Source: an uncultured Coriobacteriaceae bacterium (GTDB lineage Bacteria; Actinomycetota; Coriobacteriia; Coriobacteriales; Eggerthellaceae). Taken from it: 6,817 bases of DNA. Numbering within the stretch: the stretch's first letter is position 1; every line of letters begins with the position of its first letter. The position numbers and the translations under genes are program-made. The stretch spans positions 1 through 6,817 of the forward strand of contig CACZIP010000112.1 of the NCBI GenBank assembly GCA_902781245.1, read 5' to 3'. Shown piece by piece: positions 5,609 to 6,817 of this stretch. The notes below the pieces were generated by a model. That model had not been told where the DNA came from, did no database searches, and saw nothing but the letters and a program-made list of their open reading frames with translations.

Positions 5609-5974
5609 ATGAAGATTGCTATTCCCAGCGAAACCGCAGATGGCATGAACGCAATGCGCAGCGGCCACTTCGGGCATTGCGCGTATTTCACCGTCGTCGA
5701 ATACGATGACGCCATGAACATCGTCGGCGTCGAGGTCGTCAAAAACGTCGACCATGACCAGTTCGGGTGCGGAGGTGTCATCCAGTACGTGCTGGACATG
5801 GGCGTCGACGGCATCTTGGCCGCCGGAATGGGTCGCCCGCCCCTGATGCGCTTCACGCAAAACGGCGTGACCGTCTACTCCGAAACCCAGACCCCCATCG
5901 TCGGCGACGTGGCTAAATTGTTCGCCGAGGGCAAGGTCGGCTACTTCGACCCGGAAAACGCCTGTCGGCACTAG
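5609..5974 (+). CDS. NifX/NifB-like (dinitrogenase Fe-Mo cofactor) family protein
   Basis: A 121-residue protein that is essentially one domain of the NifB/NifX/NafY family. Visible family features are the N-terminal strand MKIAIPS, the motif SGHFGHCAYFTVVE (residues 18-31), GCGGVIQYVLDMGVDGIL (53-70) and AAGMGRPPLMRF (71-82). Family members bind iron-molybdenum cofactor or other Fe-S cluster precursors. Stand-alone copies are common in anaerobes that do not fix nitrogen, and their role is poorly known. His20, His23, Cys24, His50, Cys54 and the tail Cys119/His121 are possible metal ligands. I chose ATG 5609 because GAGAGGA lies 7 bases before it and the family's first strand starts there; a TTG at 5582 extends the frame without support. 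It is a single-gene unit with its own terminator. No nitrogenase gene is nearby, so nitrogen fixation should not be assumed. Confidence 0.85.
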   Translation: MKIAIPSETADGMNAMRSGHFGHCAYFTVVEYDDAMNIVGVEVVKNVDHDQFGCGGVIQYVLDMGVDGILAAGMGRPPLMRFTQNGVTVYSETQTPIVGDVAKLFAEGKVGYFDPENACRH

Positions 5975-5981
5975 ACCAAAC

Positions 5982-6013
5982 AGGCCGCTTCGATTGCCGA
6001 AGCGGCCTTCTTC
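5982..6013 (+). terminator. intrinsic terminator of the NifX-family gene
   Basis: An 11-base stem, AGGCCGCTTCG (5982-5992) with CGAAGCGGCCT (5998-6008), closes a 5-base loop ATTGC and is followed by the T-rich stretch TTCTTCTT. It starts 7 bases after the stop codon. This is the clearest intrinsic terminator in the window. Confidence 0.85.
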
Positions 6014-6024
6014 TTCATGCTAGG

Positions 6025-6091
6025 TGGCACACTGCTCCCTGGGAACCCTGTGCCAAAAAATGGCACAGGATTCCCAGGGAGCAGTGTGCCA
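6025..6091. repeat. 67-nt composite palindrome (REP/MITE-like)
   Basis: Bases 6025-6055 pair with 6061-6091 with one mismatch in 31 (6046/6070) around a loop of five A. The heptamer TGGCACA or its complement TGTGCCA occurs four times (6025, 6049, 6061, 6085). The element is therefore two 31-base units, each bounded by TGGCACA...TGTGCCA and with an inner TCCCTGGGA dyad, placed head to head. It sits between the NifX-family terminator and the end of convergent cbiC, and no T-run follows it on either strand. A palindromic intergenic repeat is the best description; copy number cannot be seen here. Confidence 0.65.
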
Positions 6092-6113
6092 TTCCATATT
6101 AGAACTCTATCGT

Positions 6114-6770
6114 TTATTCTCGCTCGTTGTTGCTCGCGAGGTACAGCAAGGCATTCACGATGGAGGCAGCAACGTTGCTACCACCCTTGCGCCCGCGCGC
6201 GACGATGTGCGGCACGTCGAGCTCGCAGATGAGCTCCTTCGATTCCACCACGTTTACGAAACCAACTGGCACACCCACGATGAGCGCTGGCTTGACGGGC
6301 ATCTCCCCCGCTTGCAACATCTCGTACAGGCGAACAAGCGCCGTCGGGGCATTGCCCACTGCATAGATCAGCGGCTCTCCAAGCGCAGCGGCGCGCTCCA
6401 TGCACACAGCCGAACGCGTGAGACCGCGCTCCTTCGCCTCGGCAGCCACGTCGGGATCCGAGATGAAGTTGTGCACCGTGCCGCCGAACTTGCCGAGCAC
6501 GCGCTTGTTGATGCCCGACGCAGCCATCTTCGTATCGGTCACAACCGAGCAGCCGTTGCGCAGCGCTTCGACGCCGATGGTCGTCGCATGCTCTGAGAAC
6601 GTCAGTGTGTCAGCGTATTCGAAATCTGCGGACGTGTGGATAACACGCTTGATAACGAGCTCGTTTTCGGGGTCGAGCACCTTATCGCCCAACTCGCTCG
6701 TTATGATCTCGAAGCTACGCGTTTCGATGTCAGCCGGCTTCACGAATTCAAGTTTCTCCAAGCTGCCCAT
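6114..6770 (-). CDS. cbiC: precorrin-8X / cobalt-precorrin-8 methylmutase
   Basis: A 218-residue protein of normal length for CbiC/CobH. It moves the methyl group from C-11 to C-12 of the corrin precursor, forming (cobalt-)hydrogenobyrinate, in the cytoplasm. Family motifs are RVIHTSADFEYADTLTFS (42-59), where His45 corresponds to the catalytic histidine, DTKMAASGINKRVLGKFGG (79-97), RSAVCMERAA (119-128), AVGNAPTALVRLYEM (137-151) and PALIVGVPVGFVNVVESKE (161-179). The ATG at 6770 has AGGAGGA (6780-6774) immediately upstream with 3 bases between. The gene is read from the right edge of the window, where other corrinoid genes may lie. No cobalamin riboswitch is visible in the 47 upstream bases. 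The symbol cbiC is preferred over cobH because an anaerobic host is likely, but the sequence alone does not separate the two pathways. Confidence 0.93.
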   Translation of the reverse strand: MGSLEKLEFVKPADIETRSFEIITSELGDKVLDPENELVIKRVIHTSADFEYADTLTFSEHATTIGVEALRNGCSVVTDTKMAASGINKRVLGKFGGTVHNFISDPDVAAEAKERGLTRSAVCMERAAALGEPLIYAVGNAPTALVRLYEMLQAGEMPVKPALIVGVPVGFVNVVESKELICELDVPHIVARGRKGGSNVAASIVNALLYLASNNERE

Positions 6771-6817
6771 TAGTCCTCCTACTATCTACTTATCGTGTTT
6801 TGACTGTTCTAATCGAA

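Noticed and set aside
6024..6596. 190-codon plus-strand frame covering the composite palindrome and cbiC
   Set aside because: It starts within the palindrome and is antisense to cbiC, which has catalytic motifs and a strong ribosome binding site.
6771..6817. Search for a cobalamin riboswitch or promoter before cbiC
   Set aside because: Only a strong ribosome binding site is visible in the remaining 47 bases. There are no B12-box features and no convincing -35/-10 pair, so the gene may be read from further upstream.
1..6817. CRISPR array, tRNA, rRNA or insertion sequence
   Set aside because: I saw no direct-repeat/spacer pattern, no tRNA-like cloverleaf and no transposase coding. The inverted repeats present are single hairpins between genes.

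Overview
The window is bacterial chromosome of moderately high G+C with compact genes, strong GGAGG-type ribosome binding sites, and long palindromes in almost every intergenic gap. The gene set is a CytX-type pyrimidine transporter behind a TPP riboswitch, a TipA-like MerR regulator, a NifX/NifB-like small protein and the corrinoid enzyme CbiC. With the base composition, this suggests an anaerobic actinobacterium of the Coriobacteriia/Eggerthellaceae type. That assignment is inferred from general character; there is no marker gene in the window.

Layout. Positions 2-1521 (+) hold two adjacent DUF262 (GmrS/ParB-like nuclease-associated) genes. The first is cut by the window edge and the second is complete. 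Neither shows a DUF1524 nuclease domain within the sequence seen. A long nested stem structure (1532-1598) separates them from the convergent cytX gene (2801-1608, -), which has a TPP riboswitch leader (about 2806-2895). The cytX promoter is a near-consensus TTGACA-N17-TACAAT, overlapped by a perfect 33-bp palindrome (2927-2959). A second perfect palindrome (2998-3037) lies between this promoter and the end of a MerR/TipAL-type regulator gene (3829-3062, -). The regulator gene starts from a MerR-style promoter with a 19-bp spacer containing an inverted repeat (3854-3874). The same stretch carries a possible opposing promoter for a 478-residue lipoprotein with degenerate YD-like repeats (3946-5382, +). 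Next come a hairpin (5426-5459), a NifX-family gene (5609-5974, +) with a clear intrinsic terminator (5982-6013), a 67-nt composite palindrome (6025-6091), and convergent cbiC (6770-6114, -).

How the parts work together. This is several short independent units, not one operon. cytX is vitamin B1-responsive precursor uptake, probably under two controls: repressor/operator at the promoter and TPP at the ribosome binding site. The MerR regulator probably autoregulates and may also control the lipoprotein from a shared site. A strong ribosome binding site inside the regulator gene suggests it also makes a separate effector-binding short form, as Streptomyces tipA does. cbiC belongs to corrinoid synthesis. 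The DUF262 pair resembles restriction or phage-defence proteins and is the most likely accessory part of the window; its upstream context is missing.
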